Positions 18,752 through 29,079 of a stretch of 64,000 nt of DNA are shown here, in pieces. The stretch lies in NCBI RefSeq assembly GCF_002208135.1, contig NZ_CP021646.1:1657501-1721500 (forward strand), in the 5' to 3' direction. The translations under genes were made by a program, and so were the position numbers. The notes under the pieces were generated by a model. The model saw only the letters and a list, made by a program, of their open reading frames with translations, ran no database searches and had not been told where the DNA came from. Origin of the DNA: Pseudoalteromonas piscicida. Lineage in GTDB: Bacteria; Pseudomonadota; Gammaproteobacteria; Enterobacterales; Alteromonadaceae. Positions within the stretch are counted from its first letter, which is position 1. Each line of letters begins with the position of its first letter.

Positions 18752-18764
18752 GTTATACTATAAC
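18752..18764. promoter_or_regulatory. Zur-like operator 2
   Basis: GTTATACTATAAC is a perfect 13-bp palindrome around a central C and matches the Zur core GTTATAnTATAAC. It lies between the divergent receptor and YaeQ-like genes and could affect both. Confidence 0.7.
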
Positions 18765-18829
18765 TTAGTTATTGTTGAAATTAGAATTACAACTATAGTT
18801 AAGGAACAAGTCAAAGTGAGCACAACGTA

Positions 18830-19354
18830 ATGAACAAGCCATTTGTTTTCAAGGCAAGGATTAAGGTTGCTGACTTATTTCACCATAGCCACCATGAAGA
18901 AGCATTTACCACTGCCATATTGTCAAAAGAAAGTAGTGAGCATTTTGCGATGAAATTGCTTGGGATCTGCGCACTGTCTTTTGAAAAGCCCGCAAAGTGG
19001 AGCAAGGCGGAGAAAAAGTATTGGCCGGATGTATGGCTTGAAGATGACAACAAAGAGGTTGAAGTCGCCTTGTTTATAGGTACCTTAGAAGTCGATGAGA
19101 TACTCAAGTACGAAAAGCTTTATGCTAAGGTTGTGGTGTTGTGTGCTGACGGTGAGCAATGGTTTGAAGAGCGTCGAGCGCAATTACAGTTTATTGGGTC
19201 TTTCTCTGTGTTTAGTATTCCCACGGACTTTGTGGTTGAATTGTGTGAAATGCTGACGCGAAGTCTACATTGGGATGTGATTTTTGAAAATGGGGCGATG
19301 AGTGTTACTGATAGTGAACACTACATTCGTACTCAAATTACCAAGCTGATTTAA
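18830..19354 (+). CDS. YaeQ family protein
   Basis: This 174-residue cytoplasmic protein resembles YaeQ (PF07152). The N-terminal FKARIKVADL, the motif SSEHFAMKLLGICA, the central WLEDDNKEVEVALFIGTLEVDEI and a C-terminal beta-strand region follow the family layout in order. YaeQ has a PD-(D/E)XK nuclease-like fold, but its function is not settled. The gene is divergent from the zinc receptor across 174 bp that contain the two Zur-like boxes, so co-regulation is possible. It is followed by the convergent nrd operon, with no clear terminator between. Confidence 0.75.
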   Translation: MNKPFVFKARIKVADLFHHSHHEEAFTTAILSKESSEHFAMKLLGICALSFEKPAKWSKAEKKYWPDVWLEDDNKEVEVALFIGTLEVDEILKYEKLYAKVVVLCADGEQWFEERRAQLQFIGSFSVFSIPTDFVVELCEMLTRSLHWDVIFENGAMSVTDSEHYIRTQITKLI

Positions 19355-19397
19355 CGCAGTAGAAAAGGATAACGGCTGCCAGAGAGCAAGTTGTTAA

Positions 19398-19670
19398 CTA
19401 AGGTAGCTCTATTTTGATATGACTTTTGGGCTTGCTACAGCACAATAAAATTTCCCCATCTCTCACAAAAGCAAGTGGCTCGTTCGCGTACTGTATTTGT
19501 CCTTCGATGAGCTTCGCACGGCAAGCGCCACAAAAACCTTCGCGGCATTGATAGGGGACTTCAATATTTGCGGCTTCAAGGGTTTCAAGTATCGAAGACG
19601 AAGAAGCCAAATATTCCAGTGGCTCCTCAATATTCTCAACCTGAATTAGGAAGGATGGCTTTTCAACCAT
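19398..19670 (-). CDS. yfaE: 2Fe-2S ferredoxin, class Ia RNR cofactor maintenance (YfaE-like)
   Basis: This 90-residue plant-type 2Fe-2S ferredoxin follows nrdB, as in E. coli, where YfaE delivers electrons for assembly and repair of the NrdB diferric-tyrosyl cofactor. The cluster motif CREGFCGAC gives Cys42, Cys47 and Cys50; the fourth ligand is Cys77 or Cys78 of LLCCSKP. The start codon overlaps the nrdB stop by one base (TAATG), so translation is coupled. Confidence 0.93.
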   Translation of the reverse strand: MVEKPSFLIQVENIEEPLEYLASSSSILETLEAANIEVPYQCREGFCGACRAKLIEGQIQYANEPLAFVRDGEILLCCSKPKSHIKIELP

Positions 19671-20815
19671 TACAGGTCGAAATCGCCAAAGTCAGAGGCA
19701 TCAACTTCAGAATCAATTTGTCCAACAAGGTATGAGCTGATCTCAGCTTCCTGTGGTGCAACCTGAACATTGTCAGAAACAAGCCAAGCATTGATCCACG
19801 GAATAGGATTCGATTTGGTCTCAAATTGCGTTGGTAAACCAACTGCTGCCATACGAATATTTGTGATGTACTCGACGTATTGACACAAAATATCTTTGTT
19901 TAGTCCAATCATTGAACCGTCTTTAAACAGGTACTCAGCCCATTCTTTTTCTTGCTCAGCTGCTTCAACAAACATCTTAATTGCTTCTTCACGGCATTGT
20001 GCTGCCACGATAGACATTTCAGGGTCGTCTTTGCCTTCTTGCATGATATTTAGCATGTGCTGTGTGCCAGACAAATGAAGCGCCTCATCACGAGCAATCA
20101 GTTTGATGATCTTTGCATTACCTTCCATAAGCTCACGCTCAGCAAAAGCAAACGAGCAGGCAAAACTCACGTAGAAGCGGATCGCTTCTAAGATGTTTAC
20201 CGACATGATACAAAGGTACAGGAGCTTTTTCAGTTCAAACAAGTTTATGACGACCGTTGTGCCGTTAATTTCATGTTTGCCTTCACCATACTGATTATAA
20301 AGGCTTACCTTTTCAATCAGTTCATCGTAATACTTAGTAACCGCATCCGCACGTTCAACAATTTTGTCATTGCCCACGATGTCGTCAAAGATTAACTCAG
20401 GATTTTGCGTCACATTACGAATAATGTGAGTGTAAGAGCGACTGTGGATCGTTTCACTAAACGCCCAAGTTTCGATCCAAGTTTCAAGTTCAGGAATGGA
20501 GACGATCGGCAAAAGTGCAACGTTCGGAGAGCGACCTTGTACACTGTCTAGCAATGTTTGATATTTTAGGTTGCTCAAAAAGATATGTCTTTCGTGCTCA
20601 GGAAGTGCCTGAAAGTCCAATCTATCCTTACTTACGTCAACTTCTTCTGGACGCCAGAAAAACGATAATTGCTTTTCAATTAGCTTTTCGAAAATAGGGA
20701 ACTTCTGCTGGTCGTAGCGAGATACATTAACAGTTTGTCCGAAAAACATCGGTTCTTTTAACTGGTCGTTATGATTTCTGCTAAACGTAGAATATGCCAT
20801 AAATGTGTTACTCAA
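19670..20815 (-). CDS. nrdB: Ribonucleotide reductase class Ia, beta subunit
   Basis: NrdB houses the diferric-tyrosyl radical used by NrdA to reduce ribonucleoside diphosphates to deoxyribonucleotides. The 381-residue protein has the family's usual length. Visible ligand motifs include [12 protein letters not shown] and [11 protein letters not shown]. The acidic C-terminal tail ending DFGDFDL is the part that docks on the alpha subunit. It sits 38 bases after nrdA and overlaps yfaE, so the three form one operon. Confidence 0.97.
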   Translation of the reverse strand: MSNTFMAYSTFSRNHNDQLKEPMFFGQTVNVSRYDQQKFPIFEKLIEKQLSFFWRPEEVDVSKDRLDFQALPEHERHIFLSNLKYQTLLDSVQGRSPNVALLPIVSIPELETWIETWAFSETIHSRSYTHIIRNVTQNPELIFDDIVGNDKIVERADAVTKYYDELIEKVSLYNQYGEGKHEINGTTVVINLFELKKLLYLCIMSVNILEAIRFYVSFACSFAFAERELMEGNAKIIKLIARDEALHLSGTQHMLNIMQEGKDDPEMSIVAAQCREEAIKMFVEAAEQEKEWAEYLFKDGSMIGLNKDILCQYVEYITNIRMAAVGLPTQFETKSNPIPWINAWLVSDNVQVAPQEAEISSYLVGQIDSEVDASDFGDFDL

Positions 20816-20853
20816 TACCTAAAAAAGCGGGTGAAGACCACCCGCATAAAAAG

Positions 20854-23139
20854 TTATATCTTACAAGCGCCGCCTTCACAGCCATCGTCTTCTGCTTCTG
20901 GTTTCAACTCATCTTGAGCATCCGAAGCACCGTCGCGGGTATTATGGTAGTAAAGTGTCTTAACACCAAGTTTGTACGCGGTGAGTAAGTCTTTTAGCAA
21001 TAGCTTCATAGGAACTTTACCTGCTTCAAACTTACTTGGATCATAATTGGTATTTGCAGAGATAGTTTGATCGATGAACTTCTGCATAATACCAACTAGC
21101 GCCAAGTAACCATCGTTAGATGGAATATCCCAAAGTAGCTCATAGTTGTCTTTGAGGCGGTCGTACTCTGGTACAACTTGCTTCAAGATACCATCTTTAC
21201 TCGCTTTAACACTGATATGACCACGAGGCGGTTCTATACCGTTTGTCGCGTTTGAAATTTGCGATGATGTTTCCGACGGCATCAATGCTGACAACGTTGA
21301 GTTACGCATACCGTGTTCTTGGATGCTTGCTCTTAGGGCATCCCAGTCAAGGCGTAATGGCTCCTCACAGACTTTATCAAGGTCACGCTTATAGGTATCT
21401 ATTGGCATAATACCTTGTGAGTAGGTCGTCTCGTTAAACTTAGGACAAGCACCGCGCTCTTTTGCCAGTTCATTCGATGCTTTCATCAGATAGTATTGGA
21501 TCGCTTCAAATGTTCTGTGTGTTAGGCCGTTAGCGCTACCGTCTGAGTACTTAACACCATTCTTTGCAAGATAATAAGCAAAGTTAATCACACCGATACC
21601 CAGTGTACGGCGTCCCATTGTCGCATTGTACGCGGCAGGTACTGGATAGTCTTGATAGTCTAACAGGTTATCAAGTGCACGAACCGCAAGCTCGGCTAAC
21701 TCTTCTAACTCATCTAGAGACTTGATTGCACCTAAGTTAAATGCTGAAAGCGTACAAAGCGCAATTTCGCCTTCAGGGTCATTTACATGGCTTAGCGGCT
21801 TCGTTGGTAGTGCAATTTCAAGACATAAGTTTGACTGGCGGATCGGTGCAACCTTAGAGTCAAACGGGCTGTGTGTATTACAGTGGTCAACGTTTTGTAG
21901 ATAAATGCGACCAGTGCTCGCACGTTCTTGTGCAAACATTGAGAATAATTCAATCGCTTTAATGCGTTTCTTACGAATAGACTCATCTTGCTCGTACTTA
22001 ACATACAGTTCTTCGAATTTATCTTGATCTTCAAAGAATGCGTCATAAAGACCAGGCACATCTGATGGACTAAATAGCGTGATATAGTCGTCTTTAATTA
22101 GGCGGCTATACATGGTTTTGTTGAACTGCACGCCATAATCTAAATGACGCACGCGGTTCTCTTCAACACCACGGTTATTTTTTAGTACTAATAGGTTTTC
22201 AACTTCAAGATGCCAAAGCGGGTAGAATAGGGTCGCTGCGCCACCACGCACACCGCCTTGGGAGCAGCTTTTAACAGCCGTTTGGAAGTGCTTATAAAAA
22301 GGAATACATCCTGTGTGGTATGCTTCACCATTTCTAATTGGGCTACCAAGTGCACGAATACGACCAGCGTTGATACCAATACCAGCGCGCTGACTGACGT
22401 ATTTTACAATCGCAGAAGAAGTTGCGTTGATTGAATCTAGGCTATCAGCACATTCAATAAGTACGCATGAGCTAAACTGACGTGTCGGCGTGCGAACACC
22501 AGCCATAATTGGCGTTGGTAATGAAATTTTGAAGGTTGAAACCGCATCGTAGAATCGCTTAATGTAATCTAGACGCGTTTCTTTCGGGTAGTTTGCAAAC
22601 AAGCTTGCAGCAACAAGAACATATAAGAACTGCGCACTTTCATAGATCTCACCTGTTACGCGGTTTTGTACAAGGTACTTACCTTCCAACTGCTTAACGG
22701 CTGCATAGCTGAAGTTCATATCTCGGCTATGGTCGATGTAGCTGTTTAGCTCATCAAACTCTGCTTTTGTGTAGTCAGTGAGAAGGTGCTGATCATAGCG
22801 CTTGTCTTCAACCAACTTTACCACATGGTCGTGTAAGTGCGGCGGCTCAAAACAGCCATAGGCTTTCTTACGCAAATGGAAAATAGCCAAGCGAGCGGCT
22901 AGATACTGATAATCTGGAGACTCTTTTGAGATCAGATCGGCTGCAGCTTTAATAATCGTTTCGTGGATATCACCAGTACGAATACCGTCATAAAACTGGA
23001 TGTGTGACTTTAATTCAACCTGAGAAACTGAGACGTTATCTAGGCCTTCTGCCGCCCATGTAATGACACGATGGATCTTATCTAGATCTAACGGTTCTTT
23101 GCGACCGTTTCTTTTGCATACAGATAGCTGTTGGTTCAT
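20854..23139 (-). CDS. nrdA: Ribonucleotide reductase class Ia, alpha subunit
   Basis: NrdA is the catalytic subunit of the aerobic reductase. The 761 residues match E. coli NrdA in length. An N-terminal ATP-cone (about 5-95) gives overall activity control by ATP/dATP. The barrel carries SSCVLIECADS, NLCLEIALPT and the finger-loop region. The C-terminal CEGGAC pair is the redox shuttle reduced by thioredoxin or glutaredoxin. The upstream region has a NrdR box pair and a DnaA box, so repression by NrdR and cell-cycle control through DnaA are likely. Confidence 0.97.
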   Translation of the reverse strand: MNQQLSVCKRNGRKEPLDLDKIHRVITWAAEGLDNVSVSQVELKSHIQFYDGIRTGDIHETIIKAAADLISKESPDYQYLAARLAIFHLRKKAYGCFEPPHLHDHVVKLVEDKRYDQHLLTDYTKAEFDELNSYIDHSRDMNFSYAAVKQLEGKYLVQNRVTGEIYESAQFLYVLVAASLFANYPKETRLDYIKRFYDAVSTFKISLPTPIMAGVRTPTRQFSSCVLIECADSLDSINATSSAIVKYVSQRAGIGINAGRIRALGSPIRNGEAYHTGCIPFYKHFQTAVKSCSQGGVRGGAATLFYPLWHLEVENLLVLKNNRGVEENRVRHLDYGVQFNKTMYSRLIKDDYITLFSPSDVPGLYDAFFEDQDKFEELYVKYEQDESIRKKRIKAIELFSMFAQERASTGRIYLQNVDHCNTHSPFDSKVAPIRQSNLCLEIALPTKPLSHVNDPEGEIALCTLSAFNLGAIKSLDELEELAELAVRALDNLLDYQDYPVPAAYNATMGRRTLGIGVINFAYYLAKNGVKYSDGSANGLTHRTFEAIQYYLMKASNELAKERGACPKFNETTYSQGIMPIDTYKRDLDKVCEEPLRLDWDALRASIQEHGMRNSTLSALMPSETSSQISNATNGIEPPRGHISVKASKDGILKQVVPEYDRLKDNYELLWDIPSNDGYLALVGIMQKFIDQTISANTNYDPSKFEAGKVPMKLLLKDLLTAYKLGVKTLYYHNTRDGASDAQDELKPEAEDDGCEGGACKI

Positions 23140-23207
23140 GTTATGTGCCTGTATTCCTTAGGAACGCGCTTTAGATATCGCACGAATATAAAATTGTTTA
23201 GCAAACC

Positions 23208-23223
23208 ACCACTATATATGGTG
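23208..23223. promoter_or_regulatory. nrdA: NrdR box 1
   Basis: ACCACTATATATGGTG fits the NrdR consensus acaCwAtATaTwGtgt, keeping the CTATATAT core and the GTG side. It is the box nearer to nrdA. Confidence 0.8.
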
Positions 23224-23238
23224 CCCTAGTGGCTAGGG
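23224..23238. repeat. Perfect palindrome filling the gap between the NrdR boxes
   Basis: CCCTAG and CTAGGG flank TGG, occupying exactly the 15 bases between the two NrdR boxes. It could be a hairpin in the nrd leader or another protein site. Confidence 0.6.
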
Positions 23239-23254
23239 ATCACAAGATAGTGGG
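23239..23254. promoter_or_regulatory. nrdA: NrdR box 2
   Basis: ATCACAAGATAGTGGG is a weaker NrdR box. It begins exactly 31 bases (three helical turns) after box 1, the spacing known for tandem NrdR sites. Confidence 0.75.
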
Positions 23255-23292
23255 GTTGACGTGAATTTGCAAGAGAACAACTCGGGCAGAAT

Positions 23293-23301
23293 TGTGGATA
23301 A
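23293..23301 (+). promoter_or_regulatory. DnaA box upstream of nrdA
   Basis: TGTGGATAA is the exact complement of the consensus DnaA box TTATCCACA. A 7/9 match (GTATCCACT) lies at 23326-23334. E. coli nrdAB also carries DnaA boxes upstream. Confidence 0.7.
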
Positions 23302-23494
23302 GTTTGGGATAATTTATTTATGTAAGTATCCACTAACCTATGACAATCCACTTATCTGCCCACAAAGAAAAATCAACAGAAAGATGACGCATTTCAGTAA
23401 AAATAAAAAAAAATTCTAACTGATTTTTTTCTACACAAATTCGTATCTATTATAGCAAAAACACAATATATGGTGTTTTATTTTTTAATCGACA

Positions 23495-24142
23495 CTAAAT
23501 ATGCGATAGTGTGTCTAATGGGTTAGTAAGATAGAGATCCGCATGCCATGACTTTGCTTCAGCTTCTGATGGAATGAATCCCCACATTGCTGCTGCACTA
23601 ATCATTTTTGCGGATTTTGCAGCAACGATATCTCGCTCAGCATCGCCAACATAAATACAACGCGTAGGTGAAACCCCCAATTTTGACGCCACTAACAGTA
23701 AAGGCTCGGGATGAGGTTTAGCCACAGCCAAGGTATCTCCACACACAACTGTCTCGATCTTTGCAAGTTCAGGGATCTGTTTTAGTAGCGGAAGTGTTAA
23801 AAATTCAGGCTTGTTTGTCATGATCCCAACCTGAACCTCTTTTTCTACAAGTGCCGCTAATAACTCACCAATTTGCGCAAAGCATTGGGAGTGTACTGAT
23901 AAATTCTCAAGGTAGTAGTCGAGCACTCCCTGACGTAATACCTGAGTATCGTAGTGCTTTAATGACTCGCCAAATCCTACCTGCAGCATCGCTGCTACGC
24001 CGTTTGATATCGCACTGCTATATACCTGTTTGCCGACTGTAGGCATTTTATTAGCAGCTAAAACGTGGTTTAGTGCGGCTCCCAAGTCGTCACTGGTATC
24101 CAGCAATGTACCGTCTAAATCAAATAATACAGCTTGGATCAT
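23495..24142 (-). CDS. HAD-superfamily phosphatase, Gph/MupP type
   Basis: This 215-residue HAD hydrolase has motif I FDLDGT (nucleophile Asp8, acid/base Asp10), motif II IMTNKP, a Lys in AKPHPEP and motif [10 protein letters not shown]. It resembles phosphoglycolate phosphatase (Gph). However, it overlaps the end of ubiG by four bases, and in Pseudomonas the gene in that place is mupP, the N-acetylmuramate 6-phosphate phosphatase of cell-wall recycling. Either substrate is possible; context slightly favours the MupP role. Confidence 0.85.
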   Translation of the reverse strand: MIQAVLFDLDGTLLDTSDDLGAALNHVLAANKMPTVGKQVYSSAISNGVAAMLQVGFGESLKHYDTQVLRQGVLDYYLENLSVHSQCFAQIGELLAALVEKEVQVGIMTNKPEFLTLPLLKQIPELAKIETVVCGDTLAVAKPHPEPLLLVASKLGVSPTRCIYVGDAERDIVAAKSAKMISAAAMWGFIPSEAEAKSWHADLYLTNPLDTLSHI

Positions 24143-24849
24143 GCCAGCTTCTCAAAGTGTAGAATGTAGTTAACTGAAACGTCCTTGGTTAAAGTAAATG
24201 TTTTGCCGATAGGGTTGTAGTTAATTCCTGTCGCCGCTCTCACTTTGAGGTCGTACTTTTCAGCCCAATCAATTAAGGTCGAGGGGCGGATAAACTTATC
24301 ATGCTCATGCGTGCCTTCTGGAACCATCTTAAGCAGTTTTTCAGCAGCGACGATAGCCAGTAAATACGCTTTCGTGGTTTTGTTTAAGGTAGAAAAAAAT
24401 ACGTGACCGCCGGGCTTAACTAGCTGTGCGACTGAACGAATAATGGATTCTGGGTCTGGTACGTGTTCTAACATTTCCATACAAGTTACTACATCGAACT
24501 CGCCTTGGTGCATGGCTGCGAATTCTTCCGCTGGCACTTTTTGATAGTCTACGTTAACGCCGACCTCTAACGCGTGGAGCTTTGCGACGTTAAGCGGCTC
24601 TTGCCCCATATCGATACCGGTTGCATTTGCACCCAGCTTAGCCATGCTTTCTGTTAAAATCCCGCCACCACAACCGACATCCAATACTGTTTTTGCAAAT
24701 AGGCCTTCACATTTATCGTTGATAAAGTCCAATCTTAATGGGTTAATGTCGTGTAATGGCTTAAATTCTCCCTCGCGGTCCCACCAGCGCTCTGCTATTT
24801 CTTCAAATTTGGCGATTTCATTAGGGTCTACATTTTGATGTTCGGTCAT
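24139..24849 (-). CDS. ubiG: Ubiquinone biosynthesis O-methyltransferase
   Basis: UbiG carries out both O-methylations in ubiquinone synthesis using S-adenosylmethionine. The 236-residue protein has the typical N-terminus [22 protein letters not shown], split by few changes from E. coli, the SAM motif [11 protein letters not shown] and the [11 protein letters not shown] motif. The frame is open as far as 25113, but homology and the ribosome binding site GAGGAAG fix the start at 24849. The 3' end overlaps the HAD phosphatase by four bases. It is divergent from gyrA, as in E. coli. Confidence 0.95.
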   Translation of the reverse strand: MTEHQNVDPNEIAKFEEIAERWWDREGEFKPLHDINPLRLDFINDKCEGLFAKTVLDVGCGGGILTESMAKLGANATGIDMGQEPLNVAKLHALEVGVNVDYQKVPAEEFAAMHQGEFDVVTCMEMLEHVPDPESIIRSVAQLVKPGGHVFFSTLNKTTKAYLLAIVAAEKLLKMVPEGTHEHDKFIRPSTLIDWAEKYDLKVRAATGINYNPIGKTFTLTKDVSVNYILHFEKLA

Positions 24850-25113
24850 AAAAAACTTCCTCGTCGAATTGAGCGCATTATAAAGGGGATTAGATAAAAA
24901 TAGCACCTGTAAAACGGTAAAAAGTGTGTTAGCATGCTTGACGAATTTTATAATAAACAAAGCCCCGCTGATACTCTGAGGCAATTCGGCTATTTTTTGA
25001 AGCGCGTTTAATTGGCGCTTCAGCAGAAAAAGCAATTTGATATTCAGATAGCATCTCAACACAAGTTGTAGTGTGACACAAAAGGGGTAGACACTGAAGG
25101 AAAGTGGAGTCAA

Positions 25114-27786
25114 ATGTCTGATCTCGCCAATGAAATCCTGCCAGTCAATATCGAAGATGAATTAAAAAATTCATACCTAGATTATGCGATGAGTGTAATC
25201 GTAGGTCGTGCATTACCTGACGTACGTGACGGCCTTAAGCCTGTTCACCGTCGTGTATTGTTCGCGATGAATGAACTTAAAAATGACTGGAACAAACCTT
25301 ATAAAAAGTCAGCTCGTGTAGTTGGTGACGTAATCGGTAAATATCACCCACATGGTGATAGCGCGGTTTACGATACTATTGTACGTATGGCTCAGCCTTT
25401 TTCTCTACGCTATATGCTAGTAGATGGACAAGGTAACTTTGGTTCTGTCGATGGTGACTCTGCAGCTGCGATGCGTTATACCGAAGTACGTATGGCTAAA
25501 GTCGCTCACGAGTTACTTGCTGACCTTGAAAAAGAAACCGTTGATTATGTACCAAACTACGATGGTACAGAGCAAATTCCAGATGTGTTACCAACTAAAG
25601 TGCCTAACCTATTGGTGAATGGTTCATCTGGTATCGCGGTTGGTATGGCTACCAATATTCCACCTCACAATTTAACAGAGGTGATCAATGGGTGTTTGGC
25701 TGTGATCCAGAATCCAGACATCACCATTGAAGAGTTAATCGATTATATTCCGGGTCCTGATTTCCCAACTGCCGCTATCATTAGCGGTAAAAATGGCATC
25801 GAACAAGCCTATAAAACAGGTCGTGGTAAGATTTATATCCGCGCGAAAGCTGACATCGAAGTCGATGAGAAAACAGGCAAAGAAACCATCATCGTTCATG
25901 AAATTCCTTACCAGGTTAACAAGGCAAGATTAATCGAAAAGATCGCAGAACTTGTTAAAGACAAAAAGGTTGAAGGGATTAGTGCACTACGCGACGAGTC
26001 GGATAAAGACGGTATGCGTATTGTTATTGAAATCAAACGTGGTGAAGTAGGTGAAGTTGTACTAAACAACCTATACGCTCAAACACAACTACAAACTGTG
26101 TTTGGTATCAATATGGTTGCGCTAGATAACAACCAGCCAAAGTGTTTCAACCTAAAAGAAATGCTCGATGCGTTTATCATTCACCGTCGTGAAGTCGTAA
26201 CGCGTCGTACTGTATTTGATCTTCGTAAGGCAAGAGACAGAGCGCATACGCTTGAAGGCCTAGCAATTGCGCTAGCAAACATTGACCCTATCATTGAGCT
26301 TATTCGTAAGTCACCAACACCAGCGGAAGCGAAAGCGGCGCTTACGGCGCGAGCTTGGGATCTTGGTAACGTTAAATCAATGCTTGAGCGCACTGGCGAA
26401 GAAAATGTTGCACGTCCAGACTGGTTAGCTGAAGAACTCGGGATCCGTGACGGTCAGTATTATTTGTCTGAGCAACAAGCCCAAGCAATTCTTGACTTAA
26501 GACTACACAAATTAACGGGTCTTGAGCACGAGAAAATTCTGGCAGAATACAAAGAGCTACTCGATCTTATCGCTGAACTACTGTATATCCTTTCCTCTCC
26601 AGAACGTTTGATGGAAGTGATCCGTGATGAGCTTGTCGAAATCAAAGAAACATATGGTGATGAGCGTCGTACAGAGATCACTGCTGCAGCGCACGATATC
26701 AGTCTAGAGGATTTGATCAACGAAGAAGACGTTGTCGTTACGCTTTCTCACGAAGGCTACGTGAAATATCAACCTCTTAGCGATTACGAAGCACAGCGTC
26801 GTGGTGGTAAAGGGCGATCTGCAACTAAGATGAAAGATGAAGACTTTATCGAACGTCTACTCGTTGCAAATACTCACGATACAATTCTTTGTTTCTCCAC
26901 TTCGGGGCGCTTATATTGGTTAAAAGTTTACCAGTTGCCGCTCGCATCACGTGCTGCGCGCGGTAAGCCAATTGTTAACTTGTTACCACTCGAAGCTGAT
27001 GAGCGTATTACGACAATTTTACCGGTTCGTGAATACGAAGAAGATAAGTTTATCGTCATGGCAACAGCGAGTGGTATCGTTAAGAAAACACCTCTGACTG
27101 CATACAGCCGTCAGCGTGCAAGCGGTATTATTGCTATCAACTTGAACGAAGGCGATAGCCTCATCGGTGCTAACATTACCACAGGTGAAAATGACATCAT
27201 GCTATTTACTGAGCATGGTAAAGTTGTACGCTTTAATGAGAAGCAGCGAGATTCAGAAACGGGTGAAGTGAAGCGTGATCCTGAAACTGGCGAAGAAATG
27301 TTGGCTTTACGTCCTATGGGCCGTACAGCTACTGGTGTTCGTGGTATCAAGATGCCAGATGACGTTAAAGTGGTATCACTAATCGTACCACAAGGCGATG
27401 GTGCAATCTTGACCGTAACTGAAAATGGTTATGGTAAGCGCACACCGCTTGCAGAGTACCCTGCGAAGAGCCGTGCAACACAAGGTGTTGTGTCAATCAA
27501 AGTAACAGAAAGAAATGGTTCTGTGGTTGGCGCGGTTCAAGTTGATGACAACGATGAAATCATGTTGATCTCAAACCGTGGTACGCTAGTTAGAACGCGC
27601 GTAAACGAAGTTTCTACGGTAGGCCGTAACACCCAAGGTGTGATTCTGATCCGTACGATGGAAGACGAGAAAGTAGTTGGTCTTCAACGCATCGAAGAAA
27701 TTGAAGTGGAAGAGTTGCCTGAGGGTGACGTTGCAGAGCTAGAAGGTGAAGCAACACCTGCTGCGGAACCTGACGCAGAGGAATAA
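25114..27786 (+). CDS. gyrA: DNA gyrase subunit A
   Basis: GyrA is the DNA cleavage and religation subunit of gyrase. The 890-residue protein has the active-site Tyr122 in AAMRYTE and the quinolone-determining region with Ser83 and Asp87, both the susceptible residues. The C-terminal wrapping domain carries the GyrA box QRRGGKG. Compared with E. coli there is an extra hydrophilic insert of roughly 17 residues in that domain, near [16 protein letters not shown] (27249-27300), made of two similar halves. The protein ends in an acidic tail. The start has the site GGAG, and a UUCG terminator follows the gene. Confidence 0.98.
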   Translation: MSDLANEILPVNIEDELKNSYLDYAMSVIVGRALPDVRDGLKPVHRRVLFAMNELKNDWNKPYKKSARVVGDVIGKYHPHGDSAVYDTIVRMAQPFSLRYMLVDGQGNFGSVDGDSAAAMRYTEVRMAKVAHELLADLEKETVDYVPNYDGTEQIPDVLPTKVPNLLVNGSSGIAVGMATNIPPHNLTEVINGCLAVIQNPDITIEELIDYIPGPDFPTAAIISGKNGIEQAYKTGRGKIYIRAKADIEVDEKTGKETIIVHEIPYQVNKARLIEKIAELVKDKKVEGISALRDESDKDGMRIVIEIKRGEVGEVVLNNLYAQTQLQTVFGINMVALDNNQPKCFNLKEMLDAFIIHRREVVTRRTVFDLRKARDRAHTLEGLAIALANIDPIIELIRKSPTPAEAKAALTARAWDLGNVKSMLERTGEENVARPDWLAEELGIRDGQYYLSEQQAQAILDLRLHKLTGLEHEKILAEYKELLDLIAELLYILSSPERLMEVIRDELVEIKETYGDERRTEITAAAHDISLEDLINEEDVVVTLSHEGYVKYQPLSDYEAQRRGGKGRSATKMKDEDFIERLLVANTHDTILCFSTSGRLYWLKVYQLPLASRAARGKPIVNLLPLEADERITTILPVREYEEDKFIVMATASGIVKKTPLTAYSRQRASGIIAINLNEGDSLIGANITTGENDIMLFTEHGKVVRFNEKQRDSETGEVKRDPETGEEMLALRPMGRTATGVRGIKMPDDVKVVSLIVPQGDGAILTVTENGYGKRTPLAEYPAKSRATQGVVSIKVTERNGSVVGAVQVDDNDEIMLISNRGTLVRTRVNEVSTVGRNTQGVILIRTMEDEKVVGLQRIEEIEVEELPEGDVAELEGEATPAAEPDAEE

Positions 27787-27799
27787 AAAAATCCTACCC

Positions 27800-27827
27800 A
27801 AAAAAGCGACTTCGGTCGCTTTTTTTC
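27800..27827 (+). terminator. gyrA terminator with UUCG loop
   Basis: The arms AAAAAGCGAC and GTCGCTTTTT flank TTCG and are followed by more T, the stable tetraloop form of a Rho-independent terminator. Confidence 0.92.
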
Positions 27828-27996
27828 TTCCTGTCAATTTTTTCAATCTGTTCCTCTATGACAAGAGCCAGAAGCCTGATAAATTAAGGCTACCAACAAT
27901 CCGACGTTTTAGTCGGGCAGCCTACTGTTCATCCAAAAAGTCATGAGAATAATGTTATTCTTTGGATGATCTAGATTATTTGGAATGAGGAAAAAT

Positions 27997-29079
27997 ATGA
28001 CGGTTTATAATTTTTGCGCGGGTCCTGCGATGTTACCTGTTGAAGTTATGAAAAAAGCGCAAAAAGAATTTCTAGATTGGCAAAATCTAGGTGTTTCAGT
28101 GATGGAAGTTAGCCATCGTTCGGCACCGTATCTCGAAATGGCAAAGCAATGTGAAGCAAGCTTACGTCGTTTGATGAACATCTCTGATGAATTTGAAGTA
28201 TTGTTTATGCATGGCGGTGGTCGAGGTCACTTTGCTGCTGTACCTCTAAACCTACATGTAGAGGGTGTACCTGGCGTATATATTGAAAACGGGATCTGGT
28301 CTACTGGTGCAACGAAAGAAGGTGAGAAATTCACGCAAACGCATGCGATTAATATTCGTACTGACGAAAATGGTCAATTCGACATTTTACCTGTCTCCGA
28401 GTGGAAGCTACCAGAAAACGCTTCATTTGTTCACTATTGTCCAAACGAAACTATCGACGGTATTGAAATATTTGACGTTCCAAAGCATGCAACCGCACCA
28501 ATTGTAGCGGATATGTCTTCCAATATTTTATCTCGTGAAATTAACGTCGATGACTTTGATTTGATCTATGCTGGTGCACAAAAAAATATCGGTCCTTCGG
28601 GCCTCAGTATCGCGATTGTACGGAAGACATTATTGAAGCGTGAAGGCTTGCCAAGACCAGCTATCCTCGATTATGCCATTGAGGCTGAACAGCAAAGTAT
28701 GTACAACACACCACCAACATTTGCTTGGTACCTTGCGTTTGAGGTGTTCAAATATCTTGAAAGCATTGGTGGTGTTAAAGCAATGGAAGCACACAACCAA
28801 GAAAAAGCAGGCATTTTGTATGATTACATCGATAGCTCTGACTTCTACTCAAATAAAGTTGCAAAACATTGTCGCTCGTTGATGAACGTACCATTTTGGT
28901 TAAATGATGACAGCCTAAATGCAAAATTCTTGGCTGAGGCAGAACAAAACGGTTTAATCGCACTTGAAGGCCACCGTTTTGTTGGCGGTATGCGGGCTAG
29001 CATATACAACGCCATGCCAATCGAAGGGATCAAAGCACTAGTTGCATTTATGGATAAATTCGCACGGGAGAACAGTTGA
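27997..29079 (+). CDS. serC: Phosphoserine aminotransferase
   Basis: SerC transfers an amino group from glutamate to 3-phosphohydroxypyruvate in serine synthesis, and also serves pyridoxal phosphate synthesis. The 360-residue product begins [14 protein letters not shown]. The PLP Lys is Lys196 in [13 protein letters not shown]. An in-frame ATG at 27985 exists, but GAGG in front of the ATG at 27997 and family length favour the latter. Its stop overlaps the aroA start (TGATG). Confidence 0.96.
   Translation: MTVYNFCAGPAMLPVEVMKKAQKEFLDWQNLGVSVMEVSHRSAPYLEMAKQCEASLRRLMNISDEFEVLFMHGGGRGHFAAVPLNLHVEGVPGVYIENGIWSTGATKEGEKFTQTHAINIRTDENGQFDILPVSEWKLPENASFVHYCPNETIDGIEIFDVPKHATAPIVADMSSNILSREINVDDFDLIYAGAQKNIGPSGLSIAIVRKTLLKREGLPRPAILDYAIEAEQQSMYNTPPTFAWYLAFEVFKYLESIGGVKAMEAHNQEKAGILYDYIDSSDFYSNKVAKHCRSLMNVPFWLNDDSLNAKFLAEAEQNGLIALEGHRFVGGMRASIYNAMPIEGIKALVAFMDKFARENS

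Larger units (their letters stand above)
23140..23494. other. nrdA upstream control region
   Basis: These 355 bases hold no gene. The third nearest nrdA contains the NrdR boxes, a palindrome and a DnaA box (separate entries). The rest is AT-rich and lies behind the HAD phosphatase stop; I see no clear terminator there. Confidence 0.7.

Noticed and set aside
24850..25113. 88-residue N-terminal extension of UbiG
   Set aside because: It covers the ubiG-gyrA intergenic region, has no homology to UbiG, and the internal ATG at 24849 has a strong ribosome binding site.
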